From: Alphaproteobacteria bacterium
Lineage (GTDB): Bacteria; Myxococcota_A; UBA796; GCA-2862545
Length of the DNA: 64,000 nt
Direction: 5' to 3'
NCBI GenBank assembly: GCA_020632925.1
Contig: JACKER010000028.1
Coordinates: forward strand, 26,435 to 90,434
The notes below the pieces were generated by a model. The model ran no database searches. It had not been told where the DNA came from and saw nothing but the letters and a program-made list of their open reading frames with translations. Position 1 is the stretch's first letter; every line of letters begins with the position of its first letter. Shown piece after piece: positions 53,821-62,096 of the stretch. The position numbers and the translations under genes were made by a program.

Positions 53821-54885
53821 ATGCCCTGCTTCCTGCTCGCCGCCCTGAGCCAGCCGGCCCAAGCCATCGCACCGGGCGACGTCGTGCTCGATCAGACCAA
53901 CATCATCGACTCGAGCTCCGCGCCGTTCTTGTCCGCCCACGGCGCCGGATCCCCCGCCGTCATGTGGGACGAGGTCCGCAGCCGATGGGTCATGGTGTTC
54001 GAGTACCAGTCCGCCACAACCGACCCGGATTGTCCGCACGGCATCTGGGGTCTGGCGCTGACCACCACCACCGACCTCGACGGGCTCACCGGCTGGAGCA
54101 CCCCGATCTCCGTCTACGAGCCGACCGTGGACGGGAGCTACAAGAGCTGCGTGGTCGCCCACCCCGCGACCTACTGGCGAACCGCGAACCGCAGGAACCT
54201 CGGCGTCATCTTCAAGGGCGAGACCGACCTGTCGAACTGCGCGGTCGGCGACGATCCGAACACCTGCGTGTACGCCGGCATCGGCCACATGAACATCTCC
54301 TTCGACAACACCGGCGCGTACTCGAGCTACGGGATCACGGCGTCCGCGCGGGTCGACATGGCCACGCTGTTCCCCGGCACCCAGTACGGCTTCCAGAGCC
54401 CCGTCTTCTCGGCCACCTCGAACCTGTACACGGTGCTCATCCAGATCGGCAGCGACATCTACACCAGCCAGACCAGCAACCCGCAGAGCGCGAACTGGTC
54501 GAACGTCACGCTGGTGCAGACGGCGGGCGCGACCTCCTGGGACGCCGACGAGCTGTTCGGGCAGGAGCTGGTGTGCGGCGACAACACGGGGGAGGTCATC
54601 GCCTTCCAGGGCGGCCGGACCTTCTCTCCCGGCGGCGCACACATCGCCGAGGCCGGCATGGGCCTGATGACGTCCGTGGACGGCGGCGTGAGCTGGTCGC
54701 TGGACCCGAACCCGCTCGTCACCTGGAACAACGACACGGACTGGCGGCACTGGGCCGCGAAGAAGGTAGGCACCGACGCCTACTTCTTCTGGGTGGTCAA
54801 CAAGGTCGGCGGCATGCTGCAGATCGATCGGTACTCAGCGAACGTCGTCACCACGCCGGTCCCGAAGAACAGCGCCTGTCCGTAG
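53821..54885 (+). CDS. Secreted beta-propeller protein of unknown family
   Basis: 354 residues with signal MPCFLLAALSQPAQAIAPG. The rest looks like a five-bladed propeller of the GH43/sialidase-like kind (AGSPAVMWDEVRSRWVMVFE, YGFQSPVFSATSNLYTVLIQ, MTSVDGGVSWSLDPNP). Catalytic acids cannot be assigned. Paired cysteines are present (DPDCPH, SNCAVG, NTCVYA). Confidence 0.7.
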   Translation: MPCFLLAALSQPAQAIAPGDVVLDQTNIIDSSSAPFLSAHGAGSPAVMWDEVRSRWVMVFEYQSATTDPDCPHGIWGLALTTTTDLDGLTGWSTPISVYEPTVDGSYKSCVVAHPATYWRTANRRNLGVIFKGETDLSNCAVGDDPNTCVYAGIGHMNISFDNTGAYSSYGITASARVDMATLFPGTQYGFQSPVFSATSNLYTVLIQIGSDIYTSQTSNPQSANWSNVTLVQTAGATSWDADELFGQELVCGDNTGEVIAFQGGRTFSPGGAHIAEAGMGLMTSVDGGVSWSLDPNPLVTWNNDTDWRHWAAKKVGTDAYFFWVVNKVGGMLQIDRYSANVVTTPVPKNSACP

Positions 54886-54985
54886 GCCCGCGCTCCCCCG
54901 GTGGAGGACGGACACCGAATCGTGCATGCTGGGCCTCGCATCAGAGGGCGCGGCCGGGTACTCCAGCGCGCGACAAGGAGGCAGT

Positions 54986-56056
54986 ATGGCGGACGTCCGA
55001 CCGGGTGTGGTGACCGGAGAGGCCTACCGGGCCGTGATCGAGGCAGCGAAGGCGGGGGGCTACGCGCTCCCGGCGGTCAACGTGGTGGGGACCAACAGCG
55101 TCAACGCCGTGCTCGAGGCCGCGAAGCAGGCGAAGTCGGACGTGATCCTGCAGCTGTCCAACGGCGGCGCGCAGTTCTTCGCCGGCAAGGGATACCCCGA
55201 CGCCCACGAGGCGATGGTGCTCGGCGCGGTCTCCTGCGCGCACCACGTCCACCTGCTCGCGCAGAAGTACGGCGTGTGCGTGGCCCTGCACACCGACCAC
55301 GCCAACAAGAAGCTGATCCCCTGGGTCAGCGACCTGGTCGGCCACAGCGAGCAGCACTTCGAGCGGACCGGACAGCCGCTGTTCAGCTCCCACATGCTCG
55401 ACCTGTCGGAGCTGCCCCTGGACGAGAACCTCTCGCTGTCGGCGGACATGCTGAAGCGGATGGCGCGCCTCGACATGAGCCTCGAGATCGAGCTCGGCGT
55501 CACGGGCGGCGAGGAGGACGGCATCGGCCACGACATGGTCGAGGGCGCCGACAACTCCCACCTGTACACCCAGCCCGCGGACGTGCTCGCCGCCTGGGAG
55601 CGCCTGAACCCGATCGGCCACTTCTCCGTCGCCGCCTCGTTCGGCAACGTCCACGGCGTGTACAAGCCGGGCAACGTCCAGCTGCGCCCGGAGATCCTGA
55701 AGAACAGCCAGGACCTGGTGGAGCGGACGGCGAAGACGGGCAAGAACCCGCTGCACCTGGTCTTCCACGGCGGGTCGGGGTCCGAGCCCGAGAAGATCGC
55801 GGAGGCCGTGTCCTACGGTGTGTTCAAGATGAACATCGACACGGACACCCAGTGGGCCTTCGCGTCCGCCATCGGCACGTACGTCCGCGACAACGACCGG
55901 GCCTTCCGCTTCCAGATCGACCCCGACGACGGCAAGCCGTACAAGAAGAAGTACGACCCGCGCGCCTGGCTCCGCCTCGGCGAGACGGGGATCGTCGCTC
56001 GGCTGCAGCAGGCCTTCGAGGATCTCGGCGCCACCGGTCGCTCCGTCTGCGCCTGA
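54986..56056 (+). CDS. fbaA: Class II fructose-bisphosphate aldolase
   Basis: 356 residues, the normal length for class IIa enzymes. It cleaves fructose 1,6-bisphosphate to DHAP and glyceraldehyde 3-phosphate in glycolysis. Zinc and catalytic motifs: ALHTDHANKKLIPWVSDLVG, NVHGVYKPGNVQL, LVFHGGSGSEPE and FKMNIDTDTQWAF. ATG 54986 follows AAGGAGG. It is the only clear central-metabolism gene in this part of the window. Confidence 0.95.
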   Translation: MADVRPGVVTGEAYRAVIEAAKAGGYALPAVNVVGTNSVNAVLEAAKQAKSDVILQLSNGGAQFFAGKGYPDAHEAMVLGAVSCAHHVHLLAQKYGVCVALHTDHANKKLIPWVSDLVGHSEQHFERTGQPLFSSHMLDLSELPLDENLSLSADMLKRMARLDMSLEIELGVTGGEEDGIGHDMVEGADNSHLYTQPADVLAAWERLNPIGHFSVAASFGNVHGVYKPGNVQLRPEILKNSQDLVERTAKTGKNPLHLVFHGGSGSEPEKIAEAVSYGVFKMNIDTDTQWAFASAIGTYVRDNDRAFRFQIDPDDGKPYKKKYDPRAWLRLGETGIVARLQQAFEDLGATGRSVCA

Positions 56057-56066
56057 CGCATTCGGA

Positions 56067-56435
56067 CTACCGGCAGCCACACGCCGCGTCGGTCCCGCAG
56101 TCGACGGGGACCGGCGACGGTGTCCAGTCACAGCGTTCGAGGGCGACCACCTCCTCGCCGTCGAGGGCGCGGTCGTAGCGGTGGAGGCTCGTGACGCCGC
56201 CCCAGGCTGAGACGTGGTGCCACAGCGCGACCTCCCACGTGTCGGCCGGGTAGGCGCCCACCCGCTCCCCGTCGCGGAAGAAGGTCGCCTCCTCGCCGTC
56301 CCAGGTGAGGACCGCGAGGCCGCCGTCGTCGCGCAACGCGAGCGAGCGACCCACGGGCGGCGCCTGCATCGCGTGGCTGGTGAGGAAGGTGAACGCGATC
56401 CACAGGGTGGCGGCGAGGGGCAGCACACGGGTCAT
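56067..56435 (-). CDS. Small secreted hypothetical protein
   Basis: 122 residues with a hydrophobic leader (LPLAATLWIAFTFLTSHA). The remainder (LALRDDGGLAVLTWDGEEAT, VALWHHVSAWGGVTSLHRYD) looks like a fragment of a LamG-like beta sandwich. A Cys-containing tail (VDCGTDAACGCR) ends it. Ends 10 bases from the aldolase. Function unknown. Confidence 0.65.
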   Translation of the reverse strand: MTRVLPLAATLWIAFTFLTSHAMQAPPVGRSLALRDDGGLAVLTWDGEEATFFRDGERVGAYPADTWEVALWHHVSAWGGVTSLHRYDRALDGEEVVALERCDWTPSPVPVDCGTDAACGCR

Positions 56436-56569
56436 CGGGAACCTCTGGTTGCCCGGTGGGTGTGGGTGCTCCGGTCGACGTCACAGGAGGGTTCGTAACG
56501 GACGGTGTTGCACGGGGTTGCGGGCACCCGCCACTGGAGCCGGCCACGACAGAGGCATCGGAGGTGCCC

Positions 56570-58423
56570 GTGTCCGTTCGCTCCTGGCTCCCGTCCACGA
56601 TGCTCGCCGCCTGGTGTGGGTGCGGTCCCGCCAGCCCCGACCCGCAGCAGGTCGGGGATCTCGACGGCTTCCTGCGCGACCTGCCCGGCTGGACCGAGGT
56701 GAGCCCCCCCGTCGCGGAGGCCGACGGGCCGACGGGTGCTCCTCCCACCGCCGACGAGGAGCTGGGCTCGGAGGGCTCGGCCTGGCGCTGCACGACCACG
56801 CCGTACCGCATCGACACCAACCCGGACGGGTTCGCGATGGTGTCGCCGGACGTGGCGGTCCTGTGGCCGGGTGCGCTGGTTCGCGGCGCGAGCCACCTCG
56901 CAGTCGGTAGCCTCGAGCTGCTCGCCGTCGATCGCGAGCACCGCGCACCCCTCGGCCTCTCGGTCCAGGGCGGCGGCGTGCTCGGCATCCCCGGCGGCGT
57001 GTCGACGGTGGTGGAAGAGCCCGTCGGCAGCACCGTCCGCGAGGGCATCAACCAGCTCGTCGCGCAGGCGCTGGCCGCCGATGTCGCCGTCGGCGCGGGC
57101 AAGAGCTCGTTCACCTCGGTCGAGACGCACAGCACGGAGCAGTCGCTGCTCTCGCTCGGCTTCGACGCGCGGTACCTCGGCGCCAGCGTCAGCGGGAGCC
57201 TCGCTTCCCAGCGGACCGCCGACGAGCACACCGTCACCGCCACCTTCGTGCAGACGCTCTTCACCGTGGCCGTCGATCCGCCCGAGTCACCCGCTGGCGT
57301 GTTCGCCGACGACGTCACCCCCGAGGACCTCGTCCGCCTGGGCGTCGGCGACGACGACCTCCCGCTGTACATCGACAGCGTCTCCTACGGGCGCATGCTC
57401 CTGGTGTCGATCACCGGCCGGGCCTCCGCGGACGAGCTCTCCGCCTCCCTCGAGGCCGGGTACAGCGGGTTCGGCGTCGACGTGAACGGCTACGCCGCCG
57501 CCGAGCTGCAGTCGACGCTCCAGAGCTCCGAGGTGCACGTGTTCGCCCTCGGCGGGCCCAACGCGGGCGTGGAGGCGCTGCTCACCAGCGGCGAGCTCGC
57601 GAGCTACTTCGACGTTCCCCTGGCGATCAACCAGGTGGAGCCCATCTCGTTCACGGTCCGCAACCTCGGCGACAACCGACTCGCCACGGTGGCGGCGACC
57701 ACCGACTACGCGGTCCGGGTCTGCGAGGAGGTCGGCGCCGCCCTCCCCTCCCCCACGCACTGGTGGCCCGCCGACGGTGACGAGCTCGATGTGATCGGCG
57801 ACCACGACTTCTCCGGGTTCGGCGGGGGGTACGCGGCGGGTGCCTGGGATCGCGCGTGGGCCTTCGACGGGGACAACGACTACCTCCTGAACCACCTCGC
57901 GGGCCTCCCCGTCCCGAGCGACGGCCCGTTCACGCTCTCCGCCTGGGTGCGGACGCTGGACGACGATCGGACCCACACGCTGGTCAGCCAGCTCGGGCAG
58001 TTCCCCACCGCGGGGGACTTCGCGCTCCGGGTCGCGCCCGGCGGCGTGCTGCAGCTGTTCCGCCGCCCGATCGACGGCGACACCGCCGTGGAGCTCGTGG
58101 AGAGCGAGGTCGGCGCCGTGCCCCAGGGGGTGTGGACCCACGTGGCCGGCGCGTACGGCCCGGGGCCCGACGGGGAGTCCGTGCTGCGCGTGTACGTCGA
58201 CGGAGCGCTCGCGGGCGACACCCCGGTCCCCTCGACCTACGGCCCGGCGCGCGGGACCACGTACTTCCGCGTCGGGGCGGGCGAGCTCGGGCCGGACGAG
58301 GGCACCCTCCGCTTTCCGCTGCACGGCGAGCTCGACGAGCTGCAGGTGTGGGACACGGCCCTGTCGTCCGACGAGCTGCTGGTGCAGGACGCGAGCTTCA
58401 CGCCCTGGACGGCCGCGCGCTGA
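56570..58423 (+). CDS. Cholesterol-dependent-cytolysin-like protein with C-terminal LamG domain
   Basis: 617 residues from GTG 56570 with GGAGG upstream; hydrophobic leader VSVRSWLPSTMLAAWCGCG. Residues about 85-390 align by eye with thiol-activated cytolysins: VAVLWPGALVRGASHLAVGS, TLFTVAVDPPESPAGVFADD, YIDSVSYGRMLLVSITG, VHVFALGGPNAG and VEPISFTVRNLGDNRLATVA. The membrane-binding fourth domain with the Trp-rich undecapeptide is absent. From about residue 395 there is a concanavalin-like LamG-type domain instead (THWWPADGDELDVIGDHDFS, FTLSAWVRTLDDDRTH, VLRVYVDGALAGDTPVPS). A pore-forming toxin with altered receptor binding is the likely function. Confidence 0.82.
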   Translation: MSVRSWLPSTMLAAWCGCGPASPDPQQVGDLDGFLRDLPGWTEVSPPVAEADGPTGAPPTADEELGSEGSAWRCTTTPYRIDTNPDGFAMVSPDVAVLWPGALVRGASHLAVGSLELLAVDREHRAPLGLSVQGGGVLGIPGGVSTVVEEPVGSTVREGINQLVAQALAADVAVGAGKSSFTSVETHSTEQSLLSLGFDARYLGASVSGSLASQRTADEHTVTATFVQTLFTVAVDPPESPAGVFADDVTPEDLVRLGVGDDDLPLYIDSVSYGRMLLVSITGRASADELSASLEAGYSGFGVDVNGYAAAELQSTLQSSEVHVFALGGPNAGVEALLTSGELASYFDVPLAINQVEPISFTVRNLGDNRLATVAATTDYAVRVCEEVGAALPSPTHWWPADGDELDVIGDHDFSGFGGGYAAGAWDRAWAFDGDNDYLLNHLAGLPVPSDGPFTLSAWVRTLDDDRTHTLVSQLGQFPTAGDFALRVAPGGVLQLFRRPIDGDTAVELVESEVGAVPQGVWTHVAGAYGPGPDGESVLRVYVDGALAGDTPVPSTYGPARGTTYFRVGAGELGPDEGTLRFPLHGELDELQVWDTALSSDELLVQDASFTPWTAAR

Positions 58424-58424
58424 C

Positions 58425-59138
58425 CTACGGGCGCGTGAACCGCAGGAGGTAGTTCTCCTCGAGCCCCACGTCGAGGTCGGTGCGCGTGGTGAAGCCCGCG
58501 GCCTCGATCTCGGTGGCGAACACGTCCTTTCCGGCGCGCACGTGGTTCAGGGTCCATTCCTTCGAGGTGCCCTCGATCCGCTCGAAGTCGAGGACGTAGA
58601 GGTGGCCCCCCGGTCGCAGCGCCGCGAACAGGCTCGCGAGCGTCGGCTCGGGTTGCTCGAAGTGGTGGTACGTGTCGCACACGAAGGCGACGTCGATCGA
58701 GCCGGGCTCGAGCCGGGAGGAGTCGGCGCCGGCCTCGACCACGGACACCTGCGACCAGCCCCGGTCCGCGGCCATCCCGCGCAGCCGCTCGAGGAACACG
58801 GGCGAGATGTCGACGGCGTACACGCGCCCCTCGGGGCCGACGGCCTCGGCGAACGCGGAGGTGTACAGCCCCGTCCCCGCGCCGATGTCGGCCACGGCGG
58901 CGCCGGGCGTGAGCGAGAGCGCGGCCAGGATCTCGGGCTGGTGAGCGACGACCTCGCGCGACTCCGCCTGGAACCGCTCCACCCAGACCGTCGGGTCCAT
59001 GTTCGGATCGAGGAAGTTGTCGTTGATCCCCGGCTCGGACACCGGCGCCGGAGCGGCGGCCTCCACCGGCGGCGCGGGTTCGGGGGCGACGGGCGCGCGG
59101 TGGGCGCAGCCGAGGGCGAGCAGCAGGAGAGCGGACAT
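58425..59138 (-). CDS. Class I SAM-dependent methyltransferase with lipoprotein signal
   Basis: 237 residues. The leader MSALLLLALGCAHRAPVAPE has a lipobox (LALGC) and a Pro/Ala tether. The catalytic fold follows with motif I VADIGAGTGLYTSAFAEAVG, VYAVDISPVFLERL, VAFVCDTYHHFEQPEP and LRPGGHLYVLDFERI. Such a fold uses cytosolic SAM, so the export signal is unusual. Ends 2 bases from the cytolysin-like gene on the opposite strand. Confidence 0.8.
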   Translation of the reverse strand: MSALLLLALGCAHRAPVAPEPAPPVEAAAPAPVSEPGINDNFLDPNMDPTVWVERFQAESREVVAHQPEILAALSLTPGAAVADIGAGTGLYTSAFAEAVGPEGRVYAVDISPVFLERLRGMAADRGWSQVSVVEAGADSSRLEPGSIDVAFVCDTYHHFEQPEPTLASLFAALRPGGHLYVLDFERIEGTSKEWTLNHVRAGKDVFATEIEAAGFTTRTDLDVGLEENYLLRFTRP

Positions 59139-59146
59139 GGCCCCAC

Positions 59147-60064
59147 CTATCCGAGCCGCGCGACGATCTCCTCGGTCTTCGTCCACAGCGCGGCGGCGAG
59201 CGCGTCGTCCTCGCCCGCCGGGAGGGGCTGGGCGACGTTGCAGTCGGCGAGGTAGCGCCCGCGCAGCGCGCCGGCATCGGGGTGGACGGCGGCCCAGCAC
59301 TGGGTGGCCGCGCCCTCGGGGACCGACTTGAGGAACAGCGGAGGGCCGAGGTACGTCCACGCGAAGCGGGCGGCCGCGTTCATGTGGCGGGTGAGGTTGG
59401 TGGCGATGACGCCGGGGTGGACGGCGTTCGCGGTCCGCCCCTCGTCCAGCCGGCGGGCGAGCTCGCGGGCGAACAGGAGGTTCGCGAGCTTGGACTGCCC
59501 GTAGGCGCGCCACGGGGCGTACTCCCGCTCGGCGCCGAGATCGTCGAGCCGGATCCCCTCGGGCCAGGTGCCGTTGTGCGCCGAGCTCGACAGCATCACG
59601 ACGCGCGCGCCCGGCGCGAGCTGGTCCAGCAGCGGCACGACGAGCAGGAAGTGACCGACGTGGTTCGTGAAGAGCTGCAGCTCGACGCCGTGCTTCCGCT
59701 GGACCTCGGGCAACGCCATGATGCCCGCGTTCGCCACCACGCCGGCGATGGGGCCGCCCACCTCCCGGATGCGCGCCACCGCGGCCCGCACCGACGCGGG
59801 CTCCGACAGCTCGCACGCGACCGGCACCACGTCCGCACCCGCCGGCGCCGCAGCCCGCGCCTTGTCCTCGGACCGCGCCAGCGAGAGCACCCGCGCGCCC
59901 CGCAGGCAGAGCACCCGCACCGTCTCCTCGCCGAGCCCCGAGTTCGACCCCGTCACGATCCAGGTCTGCCCGGCGAGATCCCGCCCGGCGGTCACCTCCT
60001 CCGCCGTGCTCGCGTACCCGAAGCCCGACGGCCCCTTCCCCTGGAGCATCCCGTACAGCGACAT
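59147..60064 (-). CDS. Short-chain dehydrogenase/reductase (retinol-dehydrogenase-like)
   Basis: 305 residues. Rossmann motif WIVTGSNSGLGEETVRVLCL, NAG motif GVVANAGIMALP, Ser in VVMLSSSAHNG and the active pair YxxxK in WRAYGQSKLANLLFAREL. NAD(P)-dependent oxidoreductase of unknown substrate. ATG 60064 follows GGGAGGCGGGG; the start five codons earlier lacks this spacing. Eight bases upstream of the methyltransferase gene on the same strand, so probably co-transcribed. Confidence 0.87.
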   Translation of the reverse strand: MSLYGMLQGKGPSGFGYASTAEEVTAGRDLAGQTWIVTGSNSGLGEETVRVLCLRGARVLSLARSEDKARAAAPAGADVVPVACELSEPASVRAAVARIREVGGPIAGVVANAGIMALPEVQRKHGVELQLFTNHVGHFLLVVPLLDQLAPGARVVMLSSSAHNGTWPEGIRLDDLGAEREYAPWRAYGQSKLANLLFARELARRLDEGRTANAVHPGVIATNLTRHMNAAARFAWTYLGPPLFLKSVPEGAATQCWAAVHPDAGALRGRYLADCNVAQPLPAGEDDALAAALWTKTEEIVARLG

Positions 60065-60099
60065 CCCCGCCTCCCGCACGCCGGGTATCCTCCCGAGCG

Positions 60100-60696
60100 A
60101 TGATCGTGGCGCTCCCGATGTTGCTCGCCAGCGCGGCCCGGGCCGAGCCCGCCGAGGTCGACGTCGGCGAGCTGCTGGCCGAGAACCGCCCCCGCGCGCA
60201 GCGTTGGTGGTGGACCTGGGTGGGGACCTTCGGCGCGCTCACGGTCGGCCAGGGGGTGCTCGCCGCGACCGCCTCCGACCCCGACCTCCGCGCCGTGGAC
60301 CTCATCGGCGCCGCCAGCTCCGGGATCGGCGTGGCCAACCTGCTGGTGAGCCCCTACCCCGGTCGCCACGCCCGGGCGGACCTGCGCGCGATCGGGGACG
60401 ACGACGCGGCGCTGCTGGACCTGTTCGAGCGGACCGCCGCCGCGGAGCGCTTCCAGACGGGCTGGCTCGCGCACGTGGGCGGGCTGGTGGTGTCGGCCGC
60501 GCCGGCCGCGCTCATCTGGGTGGTCTACGACCAGCCGGAGACGGCAGCGCTGAACCTCGTCGGCGGGGTCGCGCTGAGCGAGGCGCAGATCCTGACCTCG
60601 CCGCGCCATGTGCTGCGCGCCCGGCGTGCCCGCGACGGGCTCACCGCGACCGTGGTGCCGACCCCGAGCGGGCTCCTCGTCGTGGGCCGTTTCTAG
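60100..60696 (+). CDS. Hypothetical membrane protein with signal peptide
   Basis: 198 residues: leader MIVALPMLLASAARAEP, then hydrophobic segments (WWWTWVGTFGALTVGQGVLA, IGAASSGIGVANLLVSP, VGGLVVSAAPAALIWVVYD). The last 30 residues are basic and look like a membrane-proximal strand pair. It is divergent from the SDR gene by 35 bases. No family recognised. Confidence 0.7.
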   Translation: MIVALPMLLASAARAEPAEVDVGELLAENRPRAQRWWWTWVGTFGALTVGQGVLAATASDPDLRAVDLIGAASSGIGVANLLVSPYPGRHARADLRAIGDDDAALLDLFERTAAAERFQTGWLAHVGGLVVSAAPAALIWVVYDQPETAALNLVGGVALSEAQILTSPRHVLRARRARDGLTATVVPTPSGLLVVGRF

Positions 60697-62072
60697 GGGG
60701 GTGTGCAGGTGTGCCCGGCGTCGAGCCGCGCGAGGTGGAGCGTGGTGCTACCGGGGTCGTCGAACCAGGCCCACACGACGTCGCCGGCGGCATCCACCCG
60801 GAACGGGTCGTCGCGGCGCCCCCAGCGGGCGGTCCCGCCGAGGTCCACCGGGCCCTCGAGCAGCCCGGACGCGCCGAGCCGCACGAGCTGCCAGGACGAG
60901 CCCGAGTGCCAGCCCACGAGCAGCTGCTCGTCGCCGGTCTCCGCGGGGGACCAGCGCGCGACCGTGGCGTCGTCCTCGTCCACGCCGTCGCTGCTCGTCA
61001 GCCACTGGACCGGGCCTGGGCGCCCGTTGCCGTCGATCGTGGTGATCCCGATGTCCTGGTCCATCGAGCCCGGGCGGTACGAGCCCGTGCCCCGGGTCGC
61101 GGGCTCCTGGTGCGCGTTGAACACCATCACCCAGCCCGTGGAGGTGGGCGTCAGGCTGCCGAGCTCGGCGGCGACGTGCCCGTTGCATTCGGCGTCCACG
61201 TCCATCACCTTCGCCCGATCGTGCTCGAGGTAGATGCCGCCGATGCTGTTGGTGCCGAAGTCGCCCGAGGTCCCCGGGTAGCAGTCGGTGACACAGGCCG
61301 GCAGGAAGTCGCCCGTCCCCGGGTGGTACCGCAGCAGCGCGCTCATGCTGTGGGAGCAGCCCCAGCTCCAGCCCGTCGAGGGCGAGCCCCCGACGTCCAC
61401 CCACTTCAGCGTGTCGCCCTCGTGCCCGGAGTCCGAGTGCGTGTGGTAGTAGGCGCCGTATCGACCGCCGCCGAAGGCCAGCCGCGAATCTCCGATCCCG
61501 AAGTCGTCCGGGTGGTTGTCGGCGTTGAGCAGCTCCGTCGACCAGACCCGCTGCCCGGCGCCGTCGAACCGATCCACGAAGATGCGCTCGGTGGACGGAT
61601 TCCACAGCAGCGCCCCGAAGTGGCCGTCGGGCTCGGCGGCCAGGCCCCGCAGCTCCATGCCCGCGCCGATCGGCAGCGTCCCCACGAGCGTGTCGTCCGC
61701 CGCGACCACGGCCACCCGCGCTCCCTGCGCGGTGGAGTACCCGACGAGGGTGCGGCAGTCGGCGAGCGGCACCGTGAACACCGGCGCGATGCGCAGCGAG
61801 CTCGTACCCCAGATCCGCCAGCTCGTGACCCCGGCGGACACCCCGTCCGGCACACTCAGATCGTGCACCTCCAGCCGCTCGAGCAGGGTCCGCGGCGGCG
61901 GAGGCGGCTGCCCGGTGTCGGTGGTGGGCGTGGTGGGCGTGGTGCCGGGCGGCGTTCCCGTCTCCGTGGTGGAGAGGCCGGTGCCGTCGGTGCCGGAGGG
62001 CGTGGTGCCGGTGTCGCCGTCGGCGCCGTGGCACCCGACGAGGAACGCGAACCAGGGGATGGAGGACCGCAT
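60693..62072 (-). CDS. Thr/Pro-tethered lipoprotein with beta-propeller-like body
   Basis: 459 residues; lipobox FLVGC, then a Gly/Thr/Pro/Asp tether of about 45 residues. The body (FTVPLADCRTLVGYSTAQGA, VDVGGSPSTGWSWGCSHSMS, VDEDDATVARWSPAETGDEQ) shows repeated WD-like strands without Asp boxes. Paired cysteines occur in CVTDCYPGT. Function unknown. Its 3' end overlaps the convergent membrane-protein gene by four bases. Confidence 0.7.
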   Translation of the reverse strand: MRSSIPWFAFLVGCHGADGDTGTTPSGTDGTGLSTTETGTPPGTTPTTPTTDTGQPPPPPRTLLERLEVHDLSVPDGVSAGVTSWRIWGTSSLRIAPVFTVPLADCRTLVGYSTAQGARVAVVAADDTLVGTLPIGAGMELRGLAAEPDGHFGALLWNPSTERIFVDRFDGAGQRVWSTELLNADNHPDDFGIGDSRLAFGGGRYGAYYHTHSDSGHEGDTLKWVDVGGSPSTGWSWGCSHSMSALLRYHPGTGDFLPACVTDCYPGTSGDFGTNSIGGIYLEHDRAKVMDVDAECNGHVAAELGSLTPTSTGWVMVFNAHQEPATRGTGSYRPGSMDQDIGITTIDGNGRPGPVQWLTSSDGVDEDDATVARWSPAETGDEQLLVGWHSGSSWQLVRLGASGLLEGPVDLGGTARWGRRDDPFRVDAAGDVVWAWFDDPGSTTLHLARLDAGHTCTPP

Positions 62073-62096
62073 CGCGCCAGTGTAGCCGACGTCCGC

